This document shows positions 7,502 through 14,922 of a stretch of 14,922 bases of DNA, one piece after another (the stretch's first letter is position 1; every line of letters starts with the position of its first letter). Source of the stretch: Armatimonadota bacterium (GTDB lineage Bacteria; Armatimonadota; Fimbriimonadia; Fimbriimonadales; Fimbriimonadaceae); assembly GCA_023428805.1 (NCBI GenBank), contig JAEYWW010000341.1, positions 1 to 14,922 of the forward strand, written 5' to 3'. A program made the position numbers and the translations under genes. The notes beneath the pieces were generated by a model. It saw only the letters and a program-made list of their open reading frames with translations. It was not told where the DNA came from and made no database searches.

Positions 7502-8440
7502 TTAGTTGACCGGGGTCACACCGTCTGCGCGGGTGATCACGCCGCCGCCCGCCGTGTAGGCTCGCTTGCCCCACTGGAACGCGTTCGGGTTGAGAGTCGC
7601 GTCAAGCGCGGCAAACTTGGCGTGAGTGTCGGCATAGACGTAGATCGCACCGTTGCCCCAGCGGTCCGGCTGGGTGTAGACGATGTGGGAGTAGGTCGTG
7701 GCCGCAGTCGATTTGCAGGCGGCGAGGTCCGCCTTGGCGCGGGCGGTGTCAACGGCGAGGTAGGACGGGAGTCCGACTTCGACTGCGGCTTCACCCTGGA
7801 ACTTGGCGCCGCCAGGAAGAAGGATCGCATTGGCCGGGCGGTGCGACTTGAACGCGATGCCCGAGGCGCTGGAGCTGTCATTGATGCAGCTCGCATAGTG
7901 CGTCTGAGGAGCGATCATGATCGTGCCGGAGATGTCGTCGAGAACCGTCGAGGAAGTGACCTGCATCGGATCGCTGCTGCGGCGCTTGCGGGGCATAAGG
8001 AGCGAGTTCGCTGTGAAGCTGATGCGCGGAGCCTGATCGTCGATGTCGGCATCGGATTGGGGAGTCTGTCCCGGAGCGGCGCCGTAGCCCTTGTTGTTGG
8101 TCGCAGTGGAGTAGTTGGTCGGAGCGAAGCCCTTGCTGGGGTCGTTGGTGCCGACGAACATGGACCAGTTCTTCACGTAGGGAGCGAGGGTGCCGGACCA
8201 GTGGACGTATCCACCGGCGCTGCTGGCATCGTCCTTGTAGTAGTACGCCTGGCTGTAGGTGTCGTCATTGTCCGCGAGGTAGACCTGCATGGCAGTTCCG
8301 ATCTGCTTCATGTGGGTCATTTCCGCAGTTTTCTTGGCGGCTTCCTTCGCCTTGGCGAAAACAGGGAAGAGGATGGCAGCGAGGATCGCAATGATCGCGA
8401 TCACGACCAAAAGCTCGATGAGGGTGAAGGCCTTTTTCAT
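7502..8440 (-). CDS. Type II-like prepilin (N-methylation motif, DUF1559-like)
   Basis: The 312-residue protein begins MKKAFTLIELLVVIAIIAIL: a short basic leader, a prepilin peptidase site before Phe5, and Glu at mature position 5, followed by a hydrophobic helix and LFPVFAKAKEAAKKT. The rest is a large C-terminal domain of the kind seen in the DUF1559/Armatimonadota major pseudopilin families. Its C-terminal YVYADTHAKFAALD corresponds to the usual 'aDGHvkw' motif, with Thr in place of Gly. It would be assembled by a type IV pilus or type II secretion machine, neither of which is encoded here. The ATG at 8440 is fixed by the leader; AGGTG lies 8 bases upstream. Other start codons further out add no prepilin feature. 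Its own terminator follows. Confidence 0.92.
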   Translation of the reverse strand: MKKAFTLIELLVVIAIIAILAAILFPVFAKAKEAAKKTAEMTHMKQIGTAMQVYLADNDDTYSQAYYYKDDASSAGGYVHWSGTLAPYVKNWSMFVGTNDPSKGFAPTNYSTATNNKGYGAAPGQTPQSDADIDDQAPRISFTANSLLMPRKRRSSDPMQVTSSTVLDDISGTIMIAPQTHYASCINDSSSASGIAFKSHRPANAILLPGGAKFQGEAAVEVGLPSYLAVDTARAKADLAACKSTAATTYSHIVYTQPDRWGNGAIYVYADTHAKFAALDATLNPNAFQWGKRAYTAGGGVITRADGVTPVN

Positions 8441-8522
8441 GAGGAGTGCACCTGGCGCTTGGGCGCCGTCGAGCAAAAGTGTTTATCCTTCCCAAGGCTT
8501 GACGGCCTCGATTTCACACAAT

Positions 8523-8541
8523 CTTAATCTTTCAGGTTAAG
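8523..8541. repeat. Inverted repeat CTTAA-N9-TTAAG, possible operator
   Basis: CTTAA (8523-8527) and TTAAG (8537-8541) form a 5-base inverted repeat in the 182-base gap between the ArsR gene and the prepilin gene. The ten bases CTTAATCTTT (8523-8532) recur at 8622-8631 across the ArsR stop codon, and another TTAAG is at 8605-8609. AT-rich inverted repeats are the usual binding sites of ArsR proteins, but nothing here proves binding. Confidence 0.3.
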
Positions 8542-8622
8542 AAGCTTCTCTTGTGCGAAATGGAAAAGTCCCGGAATTGTTTAGAGATCAAAAAAACAAC
8601 ATATTTAAGAATGTTGCAACCC

Positions 8623-8901
8623 TTAATCTTTAGTGAAGAAATCAACCGCCATTTCAGACGCAGTCGGACTGGCGGTGCAGATCATCCTCTTGCCCGACCT
8701 CTTCATATCAATCAAACCAGCAGAACGAAGCTCTTTGAGATGGAAGGAGACCTTGGACGTCGAGTCGCCTTCGGGAATGACGGCCTCCGCCACTTCGGTC
8801 ACGCTGGACCCCTCGGGCTGGTGGCGAAGGTGCTCGTAGATGGCCAGCCGCGTCGGGTCGCCGAGGCACTTGAAGATGCGCGCAAGCACCTCGATGTTCA
8901 T
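8623..8901 (-). CDS. ArsR-family winged-helix transcriptional regulator
   Basis: This small protein of 92 residues is almost wholly one winged helix-turn-helix domain: ARIFKCLGDPTRLAIYEHL at the start, then SVTEVAEAVIPEGDSTSKVS and FHLKELRSAGLIDMKRSGK, which carry the recognition helix and wing. ArsR proteins repress as dimers and usually release DNA when they bind metal or another signal. The metal box ELCVCDL of the classical members is absent; only Cys12 and Cys75 are present, so the signal is probably not arsenic-like metal binding, or differs in site. It lies divergent to dnaK with 136 bases between, and upstream of the prepilin gene on the same strand. The target is unknown. The ATG at 8901 has no clear ribosome site. 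Confidence 0.88.
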   Translation of the reverse strand: MNIEVLARIFKCLGDPTRLAIYEHLRHQPEGSSVTEVAEAVIPEGDSTSKVSFHLKELRSAGLIDMKRSGKRMICTASPTASEMAVDFFTKD

Positions 8902-9037
8902 GGTTGGAGAGATACCAGCTTTTTCTGTCGGACGATGGCCCCAAAAATGACCCGCCTCGCAACCATTCGGGCCTGAATCGCGTTTACCTTAGCGTAGCAG
9001 ACTCAAGTTAGCTGCCAGAAGGAGCAATAAGAAGAAC
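8902..9037. promoter_or_regulatory. Divergent intergenic region between ArsR gene and dnaK
   Basis: This 136-base region must hold the promoters of both genes. No CIRCE element (TTAGCACTC-N9-GAGTGCTAA) is present. TACCTT (8987-8992) and the overlapping TAGCGT (8991-8996) are possible dnaK -10 boxes, but I see no matching -35. TTAGC occurs twice in direct orientation within 8989-9012. Confidence 0.4.
9018..9024 (+). promoter_or_regulatory. Ribosome binding site GAAGGAG for dnaK, long spacing
   Basis: A strong Shine-Dalgarno sequence lies 13 bases before the dnaK ATG, longer than the usual 5-9. A second, purine-rich AAGAAG is closer but almost touches the start codon. Confidence 0.5.
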
Positions 9038-10927
<1,890 letters not shown>

Positions 10928-10942
10928 GGCTTCACTTGAATC

Positions 10943-10988
10943 GCCGCAAAAGAGCCCCGCGCCAACTGGCACGGGGCTCTTGTGCGGC
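10943..10988 (+). terminator. Long hairpin after dnaK, probable terminator
   Basis: Stem AAGAGCCCCG (10950-10959) with CGGGGCTCTT (10972-10981) is perfect; it is extended below a single mismatch by GCCGCA (10943-10948) with TGCGGC (10983-10988). It starts 16 bases after the dnaK stop. No T run follows the full stem, so termination may rely on the hairpin strength or on another factor. Confidence 0.65.
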
Positions 10989-11027
10989 AGGTTTCAACGA
11001 GTAGCGATTGCCCGCCACTCAACTCGC

Positions 11028-11033
11028 TAAAAT
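11028..11033 (+). promoter_or_regulatory. Putative -10 box (TAAAAT) for the HEPN-MNT operon
   Basis: TAAAAT matches the -10 consensus at 5 of 6 bases and ends 10 bases before the ATG at 11044, implying a leader of only a few bases. There is no Shine-Dalgarno sequence. TTGCCC at 11008 is a possible -35 but only 14 bases away. Confidence 0.4.
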
Positions 11034-11043
11034 CTGTCAAGTC

Positions 11044-11427
11044 ATGGCTCTCGTGTTGAATCATCTTAGGCGGGCGGCGGATTCGCTCGCCCGAGCGCTG
11101 GAGCAACCTTTGGATGAATTCACCCGTGATGCGGTCATCCTGAGGTTTGAATACACTTTCGATCTCAGTTGGAAGATGATGCGCCGTTGCCTGATTCAGG
11201 AACTTGGCCTGTCGGATGCTCAGGGTGCGAGTCGCCGTGACCTCTTCCGCTTGGCCGCAAAGGAAGGCTTGATTGATGACCCTGACGCCTGGTTTCAATT
11301 TCAGGAGGATCGCAATCGGACCGCCCATGTCTACAGCGAAAATACGGCTAAAGACGTGTATGCCTCGGCAGTCCAATTCCTGCCCCAATGTCAAAGTTTG
11401 ATCGAAAAGTTGGGGAACTATGCCTGA
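11044..11427 (+). CDS. HEPN-domain protein, HI0074-type, probable toxin of a HEPN-MNT pair
   Basis: The protein has 127 residues, all helical by appearance, and resembles the HI0074 'nucleotidyltransferase substrate-binding' family: LRFEYTFDLSWKMMRRCL, then SRRDLFRLAAKEGLIDD and WFQFQEDRNRTAHVY. The HEPN motif is Arg90-x4-His95, with Tyr97 completing RX4HXY. In characterised HEPN/MNT systems the HEPN protein is an RNase toxin and its partner silences it by adding AMP to the tyrosine of this motif. Applying that here is inference. The ATG at 11044 is chosen because homology starts there and a -10 box precedes it; a TTG at 11008 would lie upstream of that box. Its end overlaps the MNT gene by 8 bases, the usual toxin-first order of this class. 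Confidence 0.85.
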   Translation: MALVLNHLRRAADSLARALEQPLDEFTRDAVILRFEYTFDLSWKMMRRCLIQELGLSDAQGASRRDLFRLAAKEGLIDDPDAWFQFQEDRNRTAHVYSENTAKDVYASAVQFLPQCQSLIEKLGNYA

Positions 11428-11725
11428 CGGCATTCAGCTCGAAGAAAGGTGGCTGAAGCTGGTCCGCGATCTTGCCTCCGAGCACCTTCCGGGCTGCGAA
11501 GTGAGAGTTTTCGGCAGCCGGGCGACCGGGAAAGCAAGGAAGTTCTCCGATTTGGATCTGCTCGTTCTGGCTCCAGCAGATTTGGATCGCAGGCAGATCA
11601 CCCGGCTCTCGATTGCACTTCAGGACTCAGATATTCCCTATCTGGTGGACTTGGTCGATGCAAGGGTGATTGATCCGGAGTTTCGGGATGCCATCCTGCC
11701 GGACTCTGTCCGGCTCGCTGCTTGA
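11420..11725 (+). CDS. Minimal nucleotidyltransferase (MNT), probable antitoxin of the HEPN-MNT pair
   Basis: This 101-residue protein is a minimal nucleotidyltransferase of the pol-beta fold, like HI0073 and MntA. The motif GSX10DXD is complete: Gly32-Ser33 in VFGSRATGKARKFSDLDLLV with metal-binding Asp44 and Asp46; the third carboxylate is probably Asp77 in YLVDLVDAR. Enzymes of this type transfer AMP from ATP to the partner HEPN protein and so block its RNase activity. All catalytic residues are intact, so it should be active. It is translated from an ATG inside the end of the HEPN gene (8-base overlap) with GGGGA a few bases upstream, which implies coupled synthesis of both proteins. Confidence 0.88.
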   Translation: MPDGIQLEERWLKLVRDLASEHLPGCEVRVFGSRATGKARKFSDLDLLVLAPADLDRRQITRLSIALQDSDIPYLVDLVDARVIDPEFRDAILPDSVRLAA

Positions 11726-11913
11726 TTCAAGACAGAGGACATTGTCCTGCGGGCTTCATCCTGCACAGCGGCATGTGTGGCGAAGGATGAGAGGGCTGTC
11801 GGATTGTGTGGCCTTGTGTCGCTATAAGCCCCGGGAGACTCATGAGCGATGCACTTGGAACGACGGCCTCGAGCCGGAAGCAATTCATTGTCGCCGGAGT
11901 AGAATCGGAAGAT
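11726..11913 (+). other. 188-base gap with small hairpins after the HEPN-MNT pair
   Basis: AGGAC-ATT-GTCCT (11737-11749) is a tight 5-base hairpin. TCATCCT (11756-11762) pairs with AGGATGA (11784-11790) around an inner CACA/TGTG stem. No T run follows, so a terminator is possible but unproven. The remainder leads to the acyl-CoA dehydrogenase gene; in-frame ATG codons at 11842 and further upstream add residues without family similarity. Confidence 0.35.
11900..11905 (+). promoter_or_regulatory. Putative -10 box (TAGAAT) for the acyl-CoA dehydrogenase gene
   Basis: TAGAAT (5 of 6 consensus) ends 8 bases before the ATG at 11914, giving a leaderless or nearly leaderless transcript. It supports that ATG over those further upstream. 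No -35 box is evident. Confidence 0.4.
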
Positions 11914-13065
11914 ATGAGCGCAGTTGCGACAATGTCGTCGAATCCTGTGATTCCTAATTTGACTTCGGAAGAGTCGGCATTTTTGGATCGCGTGCGTGCA
12001 TTCGCCCAGATCGAGGTTCTCCCCCACACCCGCGAATGGGAAGAGAAGCCCGGATTCCCGGTTGAGATTTTCTCCCGGCTCGGCGAGCTTGGAATGCTCG
12101 GCATGACCGTGCCGAAGGAGATGGGCGGTTCGGGGGTGTCCTGCCGCGTTTATGTGGAGACCTGCCGCGAGATGGCGAAGGCCGACCCCGCGCTTGCGAT
12201 GAACATCTCCGCGATCAATGCGCTCTGCAGCGCGCATTTCGTGGATTTCGCGACGGAAGAACAGAGGGCGAAGTATCTTCCCGGTGTTCTCGATGGCTCA
12301 ATCAAGATGGCTTGGGGGCTGACGGAGCCCGAGGCTGGTTCAGATGCCCGGCGCGTGCAGACTGTCGCCACGCCCGACCCAGATCGTCCTGGCTGCTACA
12401 AACTCAACGGTCGAAAGATGTTCATCACGAACGGCATGAATGCCGATCTGATCATCATCGTGGCCCGCACCAGCGAGAAGGAGTTGAGCGCGTTCTTCTT
12501 GGAGACCAATCAGCCCGGGTTTGTGCTCGGCGAGCGCATCCACACGGTGGGCGTCCGAGCCAGCTACACATCTCAGTTTGAACTCAATGACGCCGTCGGC
12601 TGGCACACTCCCTGCACATTCGAGCAGGCGATTGGCCTGCTCTATCGGGGGCGGCTCGGAATCGGCGGCATGGCGCTCGGCATTGCGGAGAAGGCCTTCG
12701 AACTGACCGTCGAATACAGCAAACAGCGTGAGCAGTTCAACCGGCGACTCTGCGATATGCAGTCTGTCCAGAACATGATCGCCGATACCGCCACGGACAT
12801 TGAAGCCGCAAGATTGCTCCTGCAAAAGGGCAGCGCCATGTTCGACCGGGGAGAGAACATCATCAGCATCAGTTCGATGGCCAAACTCTTCGCCAGCGAA
12901 GCCTCGAACCGAGCCACCAACCGCGCCCTTCAAATTCACGGCGGGCGTGGCATGACTTTTGAATATTTGGTTGAGAAGCTGTGGCGGGATGCCAAGCTTA
13001 CTGAAATCGGAGAGGGCTGCAGCGAGATCCAACGCATGGTCATCGCGAAGCAGGCACTCCGCTGA
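11914..13065 (+). CDS. Acyl-CoA dehydrogenase, FAD-dependent
   Basis: The 383-residue protein has the three domains of the family. It oxidises acyl-CoA to trans-2-enoyl-CoA with FAD and passes electrons to electron-transfer flavoprotein, in fatty-acid or branched-chain amino-acid breakdown. Visible motifs are MTVPKEMGGSG, MAWGLTEPEAGSDA and KMFITNG in the N-terminal and middle parts, then EYSKQREQFNRRLCDMQSVQ, ALQIHGGRGMTFEY and LWRDAKLTEIGEGCSEIQR. Glu367 in IGEGCSEIQR is at the position of the catalytic base; the usual 'YEGT' reads 'GEGC' here. Chain-length preference cannot be told. The start at 11914 follows a -10-like box; ATG codons at 11842 and 11932 are alternatives. The next gene begins 28 bases after its stop with no terminator between. 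Confidence 0.95.
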   Translation: MSAVATMSSNPVIPNLTSEESAFLDRVRAFAQIEVLPHTREWEEKPGFPVEIFSRLGELGMLGMTVPKEMGGSGVSCRVYVETCREMAKADPALAMNISAINALCSAHFVDFATEEQRAKYLPGVLDGSIKMAWGLTEPEAGSDARRVQTVATPDPDRPGCYKLNGRKMFITNGMNADLIIIVARTSEKELSAFFLETNQPGFVLGERIHTVGVRASYTSQFELNDAVGWHTPCTFEQAIGLLYRGRLGIGGMALGIAEKAFELTVEYSKQREQFNRRLCDMQSVQNMIADTATDIEAARLLLQKGSAMFDRGENIISISSMAKLFASEASNRATNRALQIHGGRGMTFEYLVEKLWRDAKLTEIGEGCSEIQRMVIAKQALR

Positions 13066-13093
13066 TACGTATAACTGTTGGTAATTGATAACT

Positions 13094-14068
13094 ATGGTCT
13101 GCGCCGCAATCGCCCTCGCCATCCTCGCTCCGGCTCAGGATGCGCCCGTCGAGCTTTTCCGCCAATTTACGGCGGGGAAGACTCTCAGCTATGCCGTTCG
13201 TTCACATCTGATGACCGAACAGCGTCAGATCGGTCAGCCGATCTTCATGCCCAGCGAACTGGACATCAACTACGACTTCACGATTGATGTGAAGGCGATC
13301 AAGACGGATGGTTTTGCGGATGTTGTGTACAAGCGGCCAACCATGTCGATCATCAACGGCGAAACCGCCGAGTCGCCGCCGGTTGAGAACATTGAGAAGA
13401 CCGACTACAACCTCAGCATGACCATCTCGCCCATCAACGAGATCACGAACCTGAAGGACCTGAACGCCAAGCCCGCCGAAAAGCCGAAGCCCAAGACGGG
13501 TGGCGGTTCATTCAAGGCGCTCCTGGCGAATCCGACACCAGGCGCTCAGATGCAGCTTCCGGGCATGGAGTACATCCAGGAGATGTACCGCCTGGTGCTC
13601 TTCACCGGGTCGATGGACTCTTCGCTCGACATCTCACCGAAGCTCCCCTATGAGGAAGTCAAGAAGGGTGATACATGGCAGCGAACCGTCAGCTATCAGC
13701 CGCAGAAGCTCAAGGGCAAGGATGGCAAGTCAGCGGTTCAGCGGCTGGACTACACCTACACCTATGATGGATTGGTGACAAAGGACAACGTCAGCTACCA
13801 TCAGGTGACCGGCACCCTCAAATTGGACACCGACATTGCTCCGTTCTTCAACCAGATGCTGGGCGCGACCGAGGGCATGACCGGACTCAAATCGATGCCG
13901 TTGAAACTGGACTCCAAGGTTGTGTTCCTGCTGGACGAGAAGACGAAGAACACGGTTCGTGCAGACGCCGAATCCTCGGGCGGGTGGGGGCTTGTTTTGA
14001 CTCAGCTTCCAGATAAATTCGCCATCGAAGAGAAGATCAAGGGCCGAACCAGCCTTCGCTTGAAGTAA
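13094..14068 (+). CDS. Secreted protein of unknown function
   Basis: I do not recognise a named family with confidence. The 324-residue protein starts with a hydrophobic stretch (VCAAIALAILAPAQ) that looks like a short signal peptide, so it is probably exported. The rest alternates beta-rich segments with a Lys/Pro linker near residues 120-135 (AKPAEKPKPKTGGG). A segment KKGDTWQRTVSYQPQ and later strands (LDYTYTYDGLVTKD, TGTLKLDTDI, LPLKLDS-like) recall secreted lipid-binding-like beta proteins of other bacteria, but that is only an impression. The ATG at 13094 has no ribosome site; a TTG at 13085 in the same frame lies 9 bases after TATAAC (13070-13075) and is a possible leaderless start. 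The glycosyltransferase gene follows 11 bases after its stop, so the two are probably one operon. Confidence 0.75.
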   Translation: MVCAAIALAILAPAQDAPVELFRQFTAGKTLSYAVRSHLMTEQRQIGQPIFMPSELDINYDFTIDVKAIKTDGFADVVYKRPTMSIINGETAESPPVENIEKTDYNLSMTISPINEITNLKDLNAKPAEKPKPKTGGGSFKALLANPTPGAQMQLPGMEYIQEMYRLVLFTGSMDSSLDISPKLPYEEVKKGDTWQRTVSYQPQKLKGKDGKSAVQRLDYTYTYDGLVTKDNVSYHQVTGTLKLDTDIAPFFNQMLGATEGMTGLKSMPLKLDSKVVFLLDEKTKNTVRADAESSGGWGLVLTQLPDKFAIEEKIKGRTSLRLK

Positions 14069-14079
14069 AACAAGAACGG

Positions 14080-14922
14080 ATGGATCAGCCCGTCGTCGAA
14101 GAAGCGAAGACCCCCGACCTGAAGAAGACAGCCCTGGCCCTCGGCTTGGGGCTGTTCCTTTTCGCGTTCCTGGTCCGCCTGCTTGGGATCAACTGGGGAT
14201 TGCCGGACGCCAATAAGAACTTCAGCTACCATCCGGATGAGTACGTCACCTGGTTCTACAGCCAGCAGATCGACCCGGCGAAGTGCGACTTCACTCCCAG
14301 CTTCTACAACTACGGAACGCTCTACTTGACTCTGCTGAACGTCAGCACGTCGATGACGAACGCATACGGAGGTGGTCCTGCATCGCAGTCCGCCCAGGCC
14401 CAGCATGAAGCAGTTGGACGGTATCACAAAGCGGGGCGGATGATCGCCTCTCTCGCGGGTGCGGGGCTGGCGTGGATTGTCTTTTTGATGCTTTTCCGCC
14501 GCACCAGCCTCTTGGGCGCTTCATTTGGGGGGCTTGCCGTCGCATTGTCTCCGGCGCTGGTCGTTCATTCCCGTTTCCAGAGCGTGGATGTTTTAGGTGC
14601 CTTTCTTGCCGCGGTGTCGATCTACTTTGCCATGCGTCTGGCCTCGCCGTATCTGGATGATCCCGAGCCGGACGCGAAGCAGCGGTTGAAATGGGCAATC
14701 TGTGCGGGGGTGTTTGCAGGATTGAGCGCGGGCACGAAGTACAACGGCGGACTCGCTTTTCTCGCCATGCTGCCGCTGATCTGGCCACTCCGCGCAAAAG
14801 ATGGGCTCAAACTGGTGGGCATTGGCGCGGGAGCCGCTTTTCTCGCGTTTTTGATCGCCACGCCGGGATTCCTGATCGAAAGCGAGACGTTTTGGAGGGA
14901 TTTCAAGTACGAGCTGCAGCAC
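14080..14922 (+). CDS. GT-C membrane glycosyltransferase, PMT/ArnT-like (partial, 3' end outside window)
   Basis: My translation gives 281 residues, open to the window edge. After a charged N-terminus (MDQPVVEEAKTPDLKK) a first membrane helix (TALALGLGLFLFAFLVRLLG) leads into an external loop with SYHPDEYVTW, which carries the acidic residues that serve as catalytic site in GT-C enzymes of the GT39/GT83 (PMT_2) kind. More helices follow around GAGLAWIVFLMLF, GGLAVALSPALVVHSRF, LGAFLAAVSIYFAMRL and, after GLSAGTKYNGG, two further hydrophobic segments. Such enzymes use a polyprenyl-phosphate sugar to glycosylate protein or lipid outside the membrane. Acceptor and sugar are unknown. It follows the secreted protein by 11 bases; there is no clear ribosome site. 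Confidence 0.8.
   Translation, partial: MDQPVVEEAKTPDLKKTALALGLGLFLFAFLVRLLGINWGLPDANKNFSYHPDEYVTWFYSQQIDPAKCDFTPSFYNYGTLYLTLLNVSTSMTNAYGGGPASQSAQAQHEAVGRYHKAGRMIASLAGAGLAWIVFLMLFRRTSLLGASFGGLAVALSPALVVHSRFQSVDVLGAFLAAVSIYFAMRLASPYLDDPEPDAKQRLKWAICAGVFAGLSAGTKYNGGLAFLAMLPLIWPLRAKDGLKLVGIGAGAAFLAFLIATPGFLIESETFWRDFKYELQH

Noticed and set aside
7622..8527. Open frame of 301 codons on the plus strand opposite the prepilin gene
   Set aside because: Low-complexity, Arg/Gly/Val-rich translation typical of an antisense frame of a GC-rich gene; the prepilin on the other strand is certain.
8902..9037. CIRCE operator upstream of dnaK
   Set aside because: TTAGC occurs twice but in direct orientation, without the GAGTGCTAA half.
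12340..13122. Open frame of 260 codons antisense to the acyl-CoA dehydrogenase gene
   Set aside because: No recognisable motif; it lies entirely opposite a well-conserved coding sequence apart from its first bases.

Overview
The window looks like a chromosomal stretch of a moderately GC-rich bacterium, most likely of the Armatimonadota (Fimbriimonas-like). The best clue is the prepilin at 7502-8440: its N-terminus (FTLIELLVVIAIIAILAA, then LFPVFAKAKEAAKKT) is the form seen in the large prepilin families of that phylum. Secreted M16 peptidases, a DUF1385 membrane protein and a Gram-negative-type DnaK fit. The taxon is inferred from motifs only.

Layout. (1) 1-1546, minus: a DUF1385/YqhQ-like membrane protein, then a nitrilase-superfamily amidohydrolase that overlaps it by 4 bases and runs off the left edge. 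(2) 1583-3951, plus: two translationally coupled secreted M16-type peptidase genes, the first with the zinc motif HLVEH, the second without it. (3) 3908-4708, minus: a stand-alone PD-(D/E)XK nuclease with an AddB/Cas4-like four-cysteine iron-sulfur set. (4) 4750-6292, plus: an endonuclease/exonuclease/phosphatase-fold lipoprotein and a CatE-like VOC protein, closed by a terminator. (5) 6335-8901, minus: a PD40-propeller lipoprotein, a type II-like prepilin with its own terminator, and an ArsR-family regulator. (6) 9038-10927, plus: dnaK alone, followed by a long hairpin. (7) 11044-11725, plus: a HEPN-MNT toxin-antitoxin pair. (8) 11914-14922, plus: an acyl-CoA dehydrogenase, a secreted protein of unknown function, and the start of a GT-C membrane glycosyltransferase that runs off the right edge.

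The window is mostly ordinary chromosome made of short transcription units. No mobile element, tRNA, rRNA, CRISPR array or gap longer than 300 bases was found. I see no clearly new multi-gene system. The points most worth checking are: the HEPN-MNT pair, which has an intact RX4HXY motif and GSX10DXD motif; a repeated TAnnnT box 5-10 bases before six start codons, suggesting leaderless transcripts; the coupled DUF1385-nitrilase pair; the ArsR gene divergent from a dnaK without a CIRCE element; and the nuclease and phosphodiesterase genes that share a 41-base divergent promoter region.
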